From an uncultured Phycisphaerales bacterium (GTDB lineage Bacteria; Planctomycetota; Phycisphaerae; WQYP01): a stretch of DNA of 31,114 nucleotides. The notes under the pieces were generated by a model, which searched no databases, had not been told where the DNA came from, and saw nothing but the letters and a program-made list of their open reading frames with translations. Every line of letters begins with the position of its first letter. Within the stretch, counting starts at the first letter, position 1. The position numbers were made by a program, and so were the translations under genes. Positions 25,599-31,114 of this stretch are shown one piece after another. The stretch spans positions 1 through 31,114 of the forward strand of contig CAIPTQ010000055.1 of the NCBI GenBank assembly GCA_903868035.1, in the 5' to 3' direction.

Positions 25599-26081
25599 AT
25601 GCAATACGGCGCCACTCTCTTTCGCGGCTGGGAAGTCGTTCATTTGCACTACACCCTGGAGGACGATGCCGTCGTCCAGCGCCGCAAGCGCACCTGGGCC
25701 GGCCTGCAAACGCAGCGCGTCGAGCTGGCCTCCCTCAGCGGCGAGGTCCGCCGCATCAAGGCCCGCCAGCCCGCCTTCATTTACAGCACCGTCGTGCTGC
25801 TTGCCGTGTTGCTGGTCTTGGGTATCGACGCGCTGCTGCATGCCAAGGCGTCGGGCGGGGTTGGAGTTTCGGTTCCGTTGTGGATACCGCTCCTCGTCGT
25901 CGCCAGCTACGCCTGGATGGTCCGCTTCAAAACCCGCATCCCCGCCGATTGGTCCCACTTCGTGGGCGCCAATAAAGGCGGCGGCCTGTTCATCCTGCGC
26001 GACCCCCGCAACGCCAAGGCCCACGAAAAATTCGTCGCCGCCGTCCGCCAGCATCTGCCCGAATCCGAGCCGCGACCATAA
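25599..26081 (+). CDS. Two-TM membrane protein, 160 aa, unknown function
   Basis: The start ATG 25599 has AAAGGA five bases upstream. Two hydrophobic helices (about 60-80, FIYSTVVLLAVLLVLGIDALL, and 92-107, VPLWIPLLVVASYAWMV) are flanked by a charged N-terminal domain beginning MQYGATLFRGWEVVHLHY and a C-terminal tail with HFVGANKGGGLFILRD. I do not recognise the family. The TAA stop forms the first bases of the second miniature inverted-repeat element. Confidence 0.75.
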   Translation: MQYGATLFRGWEVVHLHYTLEDDAVVQRRKRTWAGLQTQRVELASLSGEVRRIKARQPAFIYSTVVLLAVLLVLGIDALLHAKASGGVGVSVPLWIPLLVVASYAWMVRFKTRIPADWSHFVGANKGGGLFILRDPRNAKAHEKFVAAVRQHLPESEPRP

Positions 26082-26207
26082 GGATTGGCGAATCAATAAC
26101 AGTCTCCGTCAAAGTAGCAGGCACTTTCTAAGTGCCGTCTGCCAAGGGCGCAACGGCACACGGAGTGTGCCTGCCACTTTTGACAGTTATTGATGCTCCA
26201 GTCCTAA
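26079..26207. mobile_element. Miniature inverted-repeat element, copy 2
   Basis: The left end TAAGGATTGGCGAATCAAT (26079-26097) and the right end ATTGATGCTCCAGTCCTAA (26189-26207) are inverted repeats with 15 of 19 matches. The similarity continues inward through AACAGTC/GACAGTT to GCAGGCAC/GTGCCTGC, about 38 bp in total. The termini also match those of 8902-9079. The core has the hairpins GGCACT-TTCTA-AGTGCC (26120-26136) and GGCACAC-GGA-GTGTGCC (26155-26171), different from copy 1. No ORF is inside. The first three bases are the stop codon of the upstream gene. Confidence 0.75.
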
Positions 26208-26280
26208 GCTTTCGACCAGCGCCGGATTTCCCTCCACGCTGTAGCCGTAACCGCCCCCGTTGGCTACACTCATCGTCCAC

Positions 26281-27216
26281 ATGGATACGCCCTTCCAACA
26301 CGTCGTCATCATCGGCTGCGGCCTGCTCGGCGCCTCCCTGGGCCTGACCCTGCGCCATAAGGGCCTCGCCCAAACCATCACCGGCGTCGGACGCGCCGGC
26401 TCGCCCACCGTCGCCCGCGCCCGGCAGCGCGGGGCCATCGATCGCGCCACCGACAATCCCGCCCTCGCCGTCGCCGGTGCCCTCTTACCTGGCGAAACCA
26501 CCGCCCTTCCGCCGGCGGACCTCGTCATCCTCTGCACCCCGGTGCGCCAATTCCCCGACCTGTTCCGCCGCCTCGCCCCCGCCCTCTCCCCCGGCGCCAT
26601 CGTCACGGACGTCGGCTCCACCAAGGCCCAGGTCATGCGCTGGGCCGCTGAACTTCTGCCCCCGCACGCCCCTTTTGTCGGCTCCCACCCCATGGCCGGC
26701 AGCGAAAAAAGCGGCCCCGACGCCGCACGCGCCGACCTCTACCATAATGCCGTCTGCCTCGTCTGCCAGCCCCAACACCCTTCCCCCGCCGCATTCACAC
26801 GCGTCACCGCCCTCTGGCAGGCGCTGGGCATGCGCATCATCCCCTGCGACGCCGCCCAGCATGACCTCTGGGTCGCCGCCGTCAGCCACCTGCCCTATGC
26901 CGTGGCGGCCGCGCTCGTGAATGCGGTCGCGAACGATCCGGCGGCACTGGAGACCGCCGCGGGCGGTTTCACCGACACCTCCCGCATTGCCTCCGGCGAT
27001 GTCACCATGTGGACCGACATCCTTCTGACGAATCGCCCGGCAGTCATCGCCATGCTGGGGCGCTTTCAAGATCAAATGACCGCGCTCAAAACCGCCGTCA
27101 TGCACAACGACGAACCCGCCATCCGCGCCTTCCTCACCCACGCCAAAACCTCCCGCGACGCGTTCCGCGCCCAACGCCGCCACGAAACCAACGGCACGGG
27201 GAAGGGAAGCTCGTAA
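26281..27216 (+). CDS. tyrA: Prephenate dehydrogenase (TyrA)
   Basis: The enzyme oxidatively decarboxylates prephenate to 4-hydroxyphenylpyruvate in tyrosine synthesis, using NAD(P). Visible features are the Rossmann motif VVIIGCGLLGASLG (residues about 8-21), VILCTPVRQF, IVTDVGSTKAQVM, the diagnostic FVGSHPMAGSEKSG, and VSHLPYAVAAALVN in the C-terminal helical domain. No ACT or chorismate mutase domain is attached. At 311 residues it is normal for a stand-alone enzyme. ATG 26281 lacks a ribosome binding site. A TACACT (26265-26270) lies ten bases upstream, so the mRNA could be nearly leaderless. An in-frame TTG at 26260 is less likely. The next gene starts directly at its stop. Confidence 0.94.
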   Translation: MDTPFQHVVIIGCGLLGASLGLTLRHKGLAQTITGVGRAGSPTVARARQRGAIDRATDNPALAVAGALLPGETTALPPADLVILCTPVRQFPDLFRRLAPALSPGAIVTDVGSTKAQVMRWAAELLPPHAPFVGSHPMAGSEKSGPDAARADLYHNAVCLVCQPQHPSPAAFTRVTALWQALGMRIIPCDAAQHDLWVAAVSHLPYAVAAALVNAVANDPAALETAAGGFTDTSRIASGDVTMWTDILLTNRPAVIAMLGRFQDQMTALKTAVMHNDEPAIRAFLTHAKTSRDAFRAQRRHETNGTGKGSS

Positions 27217-27432
27217 ATGGCCGGTGCCCTCTACCCTTGGATCATGGCCGCCTTTTTCATCGGCAGCGCCGGCGTGATGCTGCTCCTCTTCGGCATCTTC
27301 TGGATCGGCCACTGGCTCGAGAAAAAACAAACCGGCGCCACCCATGGCTTCCTCGAAATCCCCCCAGGCTCGCGCAGCCGACCCGCCCGCCCCAGCACCG
27401 AATTGCCGTCCAAGTATCCCACACCAAAATGA
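27217..27432 (+). CDS. Small single-pass membrane protein, 71 aa
   Basis: The ATG follows the tyrA TAA without a gap, and GGGAAG lies upstream, inside tyrA. The N-terminal half is one TM helix (about 8-32, WIMAAFFIGSAGVMLLLFGIFWIG). The C-terminal half is Pro/Ser/Arg-rich (PPGSRSRPARPSTELPS) and probably disordered. No family is recognised. Co-transcription with tyrA is likely from the spacing. Confidence 0.65.
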   Translation: MAGALYPWIMAAFFIGSAGVMLLLFGIFWIGHWLEKKQTGATHGFLEIPPGSRSRPARPSTELPSKYPTPK

Positions 27433-27438
27433 CCTCTT

Positions 27439-27498
27439 TTCAGAGCCGCGACCGTCAGGGAGCGACCAATTCAGAGCCGCGACCGTCAGGGAGCGACC
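27439..27498. repeat. 29-bp direct repeat, two copies
   Basis: A 29-base unit beginning TTCAGAGCCGCGACC and ending AGGGAGCGACC occurs at 27439-27467 and again at 27470-27498, identical and two bases apart. It lies in the gap after the small membrane protein. Fragments of the same kind of sequence, read on the minus strand as SLPDGRGSE-like peptides, are familiar to me from repeats in planctomycete and verrucomicrobial genomes; that recollection was not checked. The remainder of the gap to 27683 shows no gene. Confidence 0.85.
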
Positions 27499-27683
27499 CA
27501 TCCCCTTTTGGGGGCGTAAACTCACTTTTCGCAATATCCCCTGCTAATTCTTAACCAGCAATCAAGGACGCCAGCTTGCTGCAATAACCAATATAATAAT
27601 GCGTTCCCAATACGGACTATCTGATCCGCCGCTTGCCTGCGGTTGCCGGCGGCACGGATCTGCTCACAAACCGAGGTGCTTCC

Positions 27684-29597
27684 ATGAAACGTTCTGCGGT
27701 AATAGCGGCTTTGGCATTGGGCGTCACCATGGCGGGCGCATGGGGTCAAGCGGCCCCGGCAGGCGCGCCGGCACCGGGCACGATCGTCACCCCTCCGGCC
27801 CCCACCACGCCGCCGCGCATCATGGAACGACTTGGTCGCGGGGTCGTGGCGATTAACCAGGGCGGCGGCAAGGTCTTCGTCAGTTGGCGCGTCCTGGGGA
27901 CCGAGCCCGACGCCCTGGCCTTCAACGTCTATCGTAAAACCGGGGCCGCCGCGCCAACGAAGCTCAATGCGGCCCCCTTGACCGGACCCACTTTCTACCA
28001 GGACACCACCGCCGACCTCACCCAGGCGACCGAATATACGGTGCGCCCGGTGCTCGACGGCAAGGAGCAGGATCCCAGCGCGCCCTTCAAGTTCGCCGCC
28101 AACGCCCCCGCCCGGCCCTATCTGTCCATCCCGCTCCAGGCGGGCCGTGGGCAGGCTAACGACGCCTCCGTCGGCGACCTCGACGGCGACGGCGAATACG
28201 AAATCATCCTCAAACGCGAGGATGGAACCCACGATAACGCCCAATCCGGTGTCACAGGTAACACCACGCTCGAAGCTTACAAAATCGACGGTACCTTCAT
28301 GTGGAAAATCGACCTCGGCAAAAACATCCGCGGCGGCGCCCACTACACCCAGTTCCAGGTCTATGACTACGACGGCGACGGCAAGGCCGAAATCGTCTGC
28401 AAAACCGCCGATGGCTCCATCGACGGCGCGGGCAAGGTCATCGGCGATGCCAACGCCAACTGGGTGGCGGGCAGTGGTTATATCCTCACCGGGCCGGAAT
28501 TCCTCACCATCTTCGATGGCAAAACCGGCAAGGCCCTCCAGACCATCGACTACAACCCCCCGCGCGGCTCCGTCGCCGCCTGGGGCGACGCCTACGGCAA
28601 CCGCGTCGATCGCTTCCTCGCCTGCACCGCCTACCTCGACGGCGTTCACCCCTCCGTCGTCATGTGCCGCGGGTATTACACCCGCGCCGTCCTCGCCGCC
28701 TACAACTGGGATGGCAAGGAACTCAAGAAGGTCTGGGTCTTCGACACCGACGATCCCGCCACGCCGGAACTTCGGGGATATCGCGGCCAGGGCAACCACA
28801 ACCTCAGCGTCGCCGACGTCGATGACGACGGCATGGACGAGATCATCTACGGTGCCGCCTGCATCGATCACAACGGCAAGGGACTGTACAACACGAATCT
28901 GAGACACGGCGATGCCATGCACGTCTCCGTGCTGGACCCCACCCTGCCGGGCTTGCAAGTCTGGGATGTACACGAGTCGCCGTCGGCGACCTCAGGGGCG
29001 GAATTCCGCGACGCCAAGACCGGCAAAATGCTCTGGGGCAAGGGCACGACCGCCGACAACGGCCGCGGCATGACCGCCGACATCGACCCCCGGCACCTGG
29101 GTTCGGAATGCTGGAGCGCCGGCGTGCAGGGATTGTTCGACTGCAAGGGTAATTTGATCACCAACACCAAGCCCCGCTCCTGCAATTTCGCCGTCTGGTG
29201 GGATGGCGGCCTCCTCCGCAACCTCCTCGACGCCAACCGCATTTCCAAGTGGGATTGGCTGACCAGCACCGACAACACCATCTTCACCATGGATGGCTGC
29301 ACCTCGTGCAACGGCACCAAATCGACCCCCTGCGTGTCCGCCGACATCCTCGGCGACTGGCGCGAAGAGGTCATCGAACGCACCACCGACAACCGCGAAC
29401 TCCGCATCTACACCACCACCATGCCCACCGAACACCGCATCTACACCCTCATGCACGACCCCGTCTACCGCATGGCGATCTGCTGGCAGAACACCGCCTA
29501 CAACCAGCCCCCGCACCCCGGCTTCTGGCTCGGCGACGGCATGAAGGCCGCCCCCAAGCCCAACATCCGCCTGCTGGTGCCCAAGTCCGAGTTGTAA
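27684..29597 (+). CDS. Rhamnogalacturonan lyase, polysaccharide lyase family 11 (YesW/YesX-like)
   Basis: The enzyme cleaves the rhamnogalacturonan I backbone of pectin by beta-elimination. A signal peptide (residues about 1-23) indicates export. The N-terminal fibronectin-like domain begins with the family hallmark ERLGRGVVAINQGGGKVFVSWR. The catalytic beta-propeller follows, with Ca-binding Asp-rich loops at about 163 (VGDLDGDGEYEI), 227 (YDYDGDGKAEI) and 379 (VADVDDDGMDEI). Conserved GNHNLSVADV, ADIDPRHLGSECWS and DILGDWREEVIER are present, and the end reads YRMAICWQNTAYNQPPHPGFWLG. At 637 residues it matches PL11. ATG 27684 has GAGGTG seven bases upstream. No other pectin genes adjoin. 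Confidence 0.95.
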   Translation: MKRSAVIAALALGVTMAGAWGQAAPAGAPAPGTIVTPPAPTTPPRIMERLGRGVVAINQGGGKVFVSWRVLGTEPDALAFNVYRKTGAAAPTKLNAAPLTGPTFYQDTTADLTQATEYTVRPVLDGKEQDPSAPFKFAANAPARPYLSIPLQAGRGQANDASVGDLDGDGEYEIILKREDGTHDNAQSGVTGNTTLEAYKIDGTFMWKIDLGKNIRGGAHYTQFQVYDYDGDGKAEIVCKTADGSIDGAGKVIGDANANWVAGSGYILTGPEFLTIFDGKTGKALQTIDYNPPRGSVAAWGDAYGNRVDRFLACTAYLDGVHPSVVMCRGYYTRAVLAAYNWDGKELKKVWVFDTDDPATPELRGYRGQGNHNLSVADVDDDGMDEIIYGAACIDHNGKGLYNTNLRHGDAMHVSVLDPTLPGLQVWDVHESPSATSGAEFRDAKTGKMLWGKGTTADNGRGMTADIDPRHLGSECWSAGVQGLFDCKGNLITNTKPRSCNFAVWWDGGLLRNLLDANRISKWDWLTSTDNTIFTMDGCTSCNGTKSTPCVSADILGDWREEVIERTTDNRELRIYTTTMPTEHRIYTLMHDPVYRMAICWQNTAYNQPPHPGFWLGDGMKAAPKPNIRLLVPKSEL

Positions 29598-29631
29598 CGC
29601 ATCAGAGTACACATGATTTCCTCGCGGGTGC

Positions 29632-29723
29632 CATGCTTTTGACGCCGTGAGGGCGGGTGGATTTCTGCGCGCATGTTCGGTTATGTACGCCGCATCGCCT
29701 GCAATATCTGCGTCAAAAGCATG
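29632..29723. repeat. Short element with perfect 14-bp inverted termini
   Basis: CATGCTTTTGACGC (29632-29645) and its exact reverse complement GCGTCAAAAGCATG (29710-29723) bracket 64 bases. The element lies 35 bases downstream of the lyase gene. It is too long-looped for a classical terminator and has no ORF, so it resembles a miniature mobile or palindromic repeat. Confidence 0.75.
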
Positions 29724-29862
29724 CCTGTGGGGCTTGGAATACACTGCGTGCCATCATTGTCGCTGGGTGGAAATTTATTGTGATCCGATTTACATCGCCC
29801 CTGTCGTCTCATTCCGCACCGGCAACATGATGATGTCATACGGCGGAATCACCGCCCTCATT

Positions 29863-29975
29863 GGCCCCGAAGGGGCCGCGGATTGTAGTCACGGGTGGAG
29901 CGATGCCGCCGCGCAGCGCCGGCATCGCGGAACCCGTGGTTCGCGTCCCCATGATTCGTTCGCCCCGTAGGGGCG
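29863..29975. repeat. Composite palindromic element with three hairpins
   Basis: GGCCCC-GAA-GGGGCC (29863-29877) stands at the left and CGCCCC-GTA-GGGGCG (29961-29975) at the right. Between them a nested hairpin is formed by CACGGGT (29890-29896) with ACCCGTG (29932-29938), and by CGATGCCG (29901-29908) with CGGCATCG (29920-29927), separated by a symmetrical 4-by-4 internal loop. All stems are perfect. The region 29598-30063 otherwise holds no gene. Confidence 0.8.
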
Positions 29976-30063
29976 CAGGAATTTCTCGCCATCGTCTGGT
30001 GATCAAATGCCAAACCGCTTACTTCGTGTCCTGATCAAGTTCTCTTATCAAATGAAGCCCGAG

Positions 30064-30354
30064 TCATTTGGCGCCCTTTGTTTTACGCCGCGCCTTTTCT
30101 ATGCTCCCGCGGCTTCGCTGAAGCCGTCCCGCCACCTGATCCTCGATAGCCCGTGCCGGCTCTTCACTCATGGGATGTTGCGCGATCGTTTTGAACCACG
30201 CGTCGAAATCCTTCGACGTCTTGATCATCCGCTATTTTCGCGGCGGTGCCTGGAAGAGCCGCTTGATCGTCTGGCTGTAGGATTCCTTCGGCAATTGATT
30301 CTGCTTGAGCCGCGCGTAGGCTTCAAGGTCGATGGTAATGGTCTTTCGGGGCAT
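30064..30354 (-). pseudogene. VapB-like antitoxin interrupted by an in-frame amber codon
   Basis: ATG 30354, preceded by GGAGGA, encodes 40 residues (MPRKTITIDLEAYARLKQNQ, then SYSQTIKRLF) resembling the N-terminal DNA-binding part of VapB/DUF217-type antitoxins. A TAG at 30234-30232 stops it. The same frame then continues for 55 codons to a TGA at 30066-30064 with text that fits the expected C-terminal half (KDFDAWFKTIAQHPMSEEPA, then ending in Lys/Arg-rich sequence). One original gene of about 96 codons with a single nonsense change explains this best. The alternative is a functional 40-residue protein plus a separate ORF starting at ATG 30228. No PIN-domain toxin follows: the overlapping ATG at the 3' end runs only ten codons. 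Confidence 0.65.
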
Positions 30355-30436
30355 TGTGTAACATCCTCCCATACACGCACGCACATGCATAATAGACCCT
30401 CACCGTCATATCCGCCACCTCCACCATCATTTCACC

Positions 30437-30476
30437 TTGTCACCCCACTACCCCGTCACCTTGTCACCTCGTCACC
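30437..30476. repeat. Octamer tandem repeat (NNGTCACC type), 5 units
   Basis: Units TTGTCACC, CCACTACC, CCGTCACC, TTGTCACC and TCGTCACC follow one another without gaps, and a partial sixth unit (TCGT) follows. Unlike the two heptamer arrays in this window the unit is 8 bases. It is noncoding. Confidence 0.85.
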
Positions 30477-30647
30477 TCGTGCCACAGCCGCCGGCACCGC
30501 TGAAAATGGGCTCCCAAATTACGCAAAATTATTCTGGGAAGCCGAAGATGCAAAAGAAAATGTTAAATTAACCGCCTGAATTTCGCTTTTTATGCTGTTA
30601 TAAGTTCTGGATGCTCAGGTCTTGTTTCCACTAACTCCGGGGGAGAT

Positions 30648-30662
30648 GGGGGGGGGGGGGGG
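30648..30662. repeat. Run of 15 G
   Basis: Fifteen consecutive G on the plus strand are flanked by further G-runs (GGGGG before, GGGGGG after). The tract could form a quadruplex and is prone to length error in sequencing. Confidence 0.9.
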
Positions 30663-30815
30663 TGAGGGGGGCATCCCCTCCTTCCCAAACCCCAGCTTCC
30701 CCATCCCATAGGTTGCAGAAATTGCGCCCTGAGCGGTTGCAGTTGCGCGTTTGTTCGCGGGTGGTGGGACCGGACGATGCTGTAAAGTGTTAAATTACAA
30801 ATACTTATGCGCCAA

Positions 30816-30821
30816 TATAGT
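30816..30821 (+). promoter_or_regulatory. Possible -10 box upstream of the flagellar genes
   Basis: TATAGT lies 41 bases before the ATG at 30863. No good -35 is seen at standard spacing, and no clear sigma-28 or sigma-54 site was recognised. Confidence 0.3.
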
Positions 30822-30862
30822 GGGTCGGTTAGGGGTGGCATGGCGGTTGCAAAGTGATTGTC

Positions 30863-31015
30863 ATGATAATGAAAGAAAATAGTTTGGATTTAGAACTAAT
30901 TGCGCAGCGGATTTTGAAACTGGCGGAGATTGCTACTTTGGAGCATTTGGAGCAATTGATGCAAAGCCAGGCGCAAGGCGTACTTACGCTTGCCAAGCCG
31001 GAGGATGCGCGATGA
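30863..31015 (+). CDS. Small protein, 50 aa, overlapping the flagellar gene
   Basis: The frame from ATG 30863 encodes 50 mostly helical residues (MKENSLDLELIAQRILKLAE and LEHLEQLMQSQAQGVL visible). Its TGA at 31013-31015 overlaps the ATG of the next gene (ATGA). Starts at GTG 30854 or ATG 30869 are also possible, and no strong ribosome binding site distinguishes them. Codon use is AT-richer than in the rest of the window. The overlap suggests translational coupling to the flagellar rod/hook gene, so a flagellar accessory role is a reasonable guess, but no family is recognised. Confidence 0.55.
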   Translation: MIMKENSLDLELIAQRILKLAEIATLEHLEQLMQSQAQGVLTLAKPEDAR

Positions 31016-31114
31016 ATTATGGACTATATCTTTCGGCGGCGGGGATGCAGGCGCAAGTGACGAAGCAGGCGGTAATTACGAACAATATCGCCAACGCAAA
31101 AACTACGGGTTTCA
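31012..31114 (+). CDS. Flagellar rod/hook basal-body protein (FlgF/FlgG family), N-terminal fragment
   Basis: The first 34 codons read MNYGLYLSAAGMQAQVTK, then QAVITNNIANAKTTGF. This matches the conserved N-terminus of flagellar axial proteins (GLY, AAxGM, then NNxANxxTTGF), which form the rod or hook outside the membrane. FlgF, FlgG or a related rod protein cannot be separated from this fragment. The gene is cut by the right edge of the window. It overlaps the preceding 50-residue ORF by four bases and probably starts a flagellar operon. Confidence 0.85.
   Translation, partial: MNYGLYLSAAGMQAQVTKQAVITNNIANAKTTGF

Larger units (their letters stand above)
30355..30862. other. Repeat-rich, AT-shifted intergenic region
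   Basis: No gene was recognised. It holds the promoter side of the broken antitoxin, an octamer tandem repeat (30437-30476), a 15-base G run (30648-30662), and an AT-rich stretch from about 30500 onward that contrasts with the GC-rich genes to the left. Promoter signals for the flagellar genes are expected near 30780-30860. Confidence 0.55.

Noticed and set aside
29647..29970. Plus-strand frame of 107 codons after the lyase gene
   Set aside because: Most of it lies across the composite palindrome and the 14-bp inverted repeat; no start signal or domain.
30007..30579. Plus-strand frame of 190 codons
   Set aside because: It covers the antisense of the broken antitoxin and the octamer array; the His/Pro/Ser-rich end is translated repeat.
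30808..30820. 13-base match (TGCGCCAATATAG) shared with the minus strand at 25563-25575, upstream of the second sigma gene
   Set aside because: In 31 kb on both strands several 13-base matches are expected by chance, and the distances to the genes differ.
1..31114. CRISPR arrays, tRNA and rRNA genes
   Set aside because: No regularly spaced repeat-spacer array, cloverleaf with a CCA-type end or rRNA-like stretch was recognised by eye. A dedicated tRNA scan was not possible.

Overview
The window is GC-rich, densely coded bacterial chromosome, most likely from a planctomycete of the Phycisphaerae type. The evidence is an RHS/YD-repeat giant with a LEPR-XLL-like N-terminal motif (LEQRQLLS), an ECF sigma/anti-sigma/PDZ cluster, a DUF3352-like secreted protein, a malectin lipoprotein, a PL11 rhamnogalacturonan lyase and many short hairpin-rich repeats between genes. 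This is inference from protein families; no rRNA gene is present to confirm it.

Layout. 1-5979 (minus) is the 5' part of a giant YD-repeat protein that runs off the left edge without a stop. 5980-6814 is a gene-poor gap. 6815-8904 (plus) holds a possible 49-residue leader ORF overlapping (ATGA) an unrecognised 647-residue protein. 9082-14342 (minus) is a peptide ABC importer operon (oppA-oppB-oppC-oppD, no oppF), with bioA upstream on the same strand (14485-15954). bioA is divergent from pcm (15993-16724). A plus-strand ECF sigma, anti-sigma-like and PDZ operon follows (16794-19090), then a malectin lipoprotein, convergent with a minus-strand DUF3352-like secreted protein. 21907-22053 is a 48-residue ORF with a good ribosome binding site. 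On the minus strand come a small siroheme/Fe-S sulfite reductase-like protein and a second ECF sigma/anti-sigma/membrane-protein operon (25469 down to 23057). On the plus strand come a two-TM protein, tyrA, a small membrane protein and a PL11 lyase. The right end has repeat-rich DNA, a broken VapB-like antitoxin, and the start of a flagellar rod/hook gene preceded by a 50-residue ORF.

How the parts relate. The two ECF modules look like independent envelope-signalling units: sigma factor, membrane anti-sigma, then an exported or anchored partner. Peptide import, amino acid synthesis (tyrA), biotin synthesis (bioA), protein repair (pcm) and pectin degradation suit a heterotrophic polymer degrader.

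The most unusual content is the repeats. (1) Two miniature inverted-repeat elements (8902-9079 and 26079-26207) share about 19-bp termini, carry different hairpin cores, and each begins exactly at the stop codon of the upstream gene. (2) Heptamer or octamer tandem repeats occur at three places, one of them inside bioA, where it adds an in-frame low-complexity insert. (3) There is a nested palindromic element at 29863-29975, a 14-bp inverted-repeat element at 29632-29723, and a 29-bp direct repeat at 27439-27498. No tRNA, rRNA or CRISPR array was recognised.
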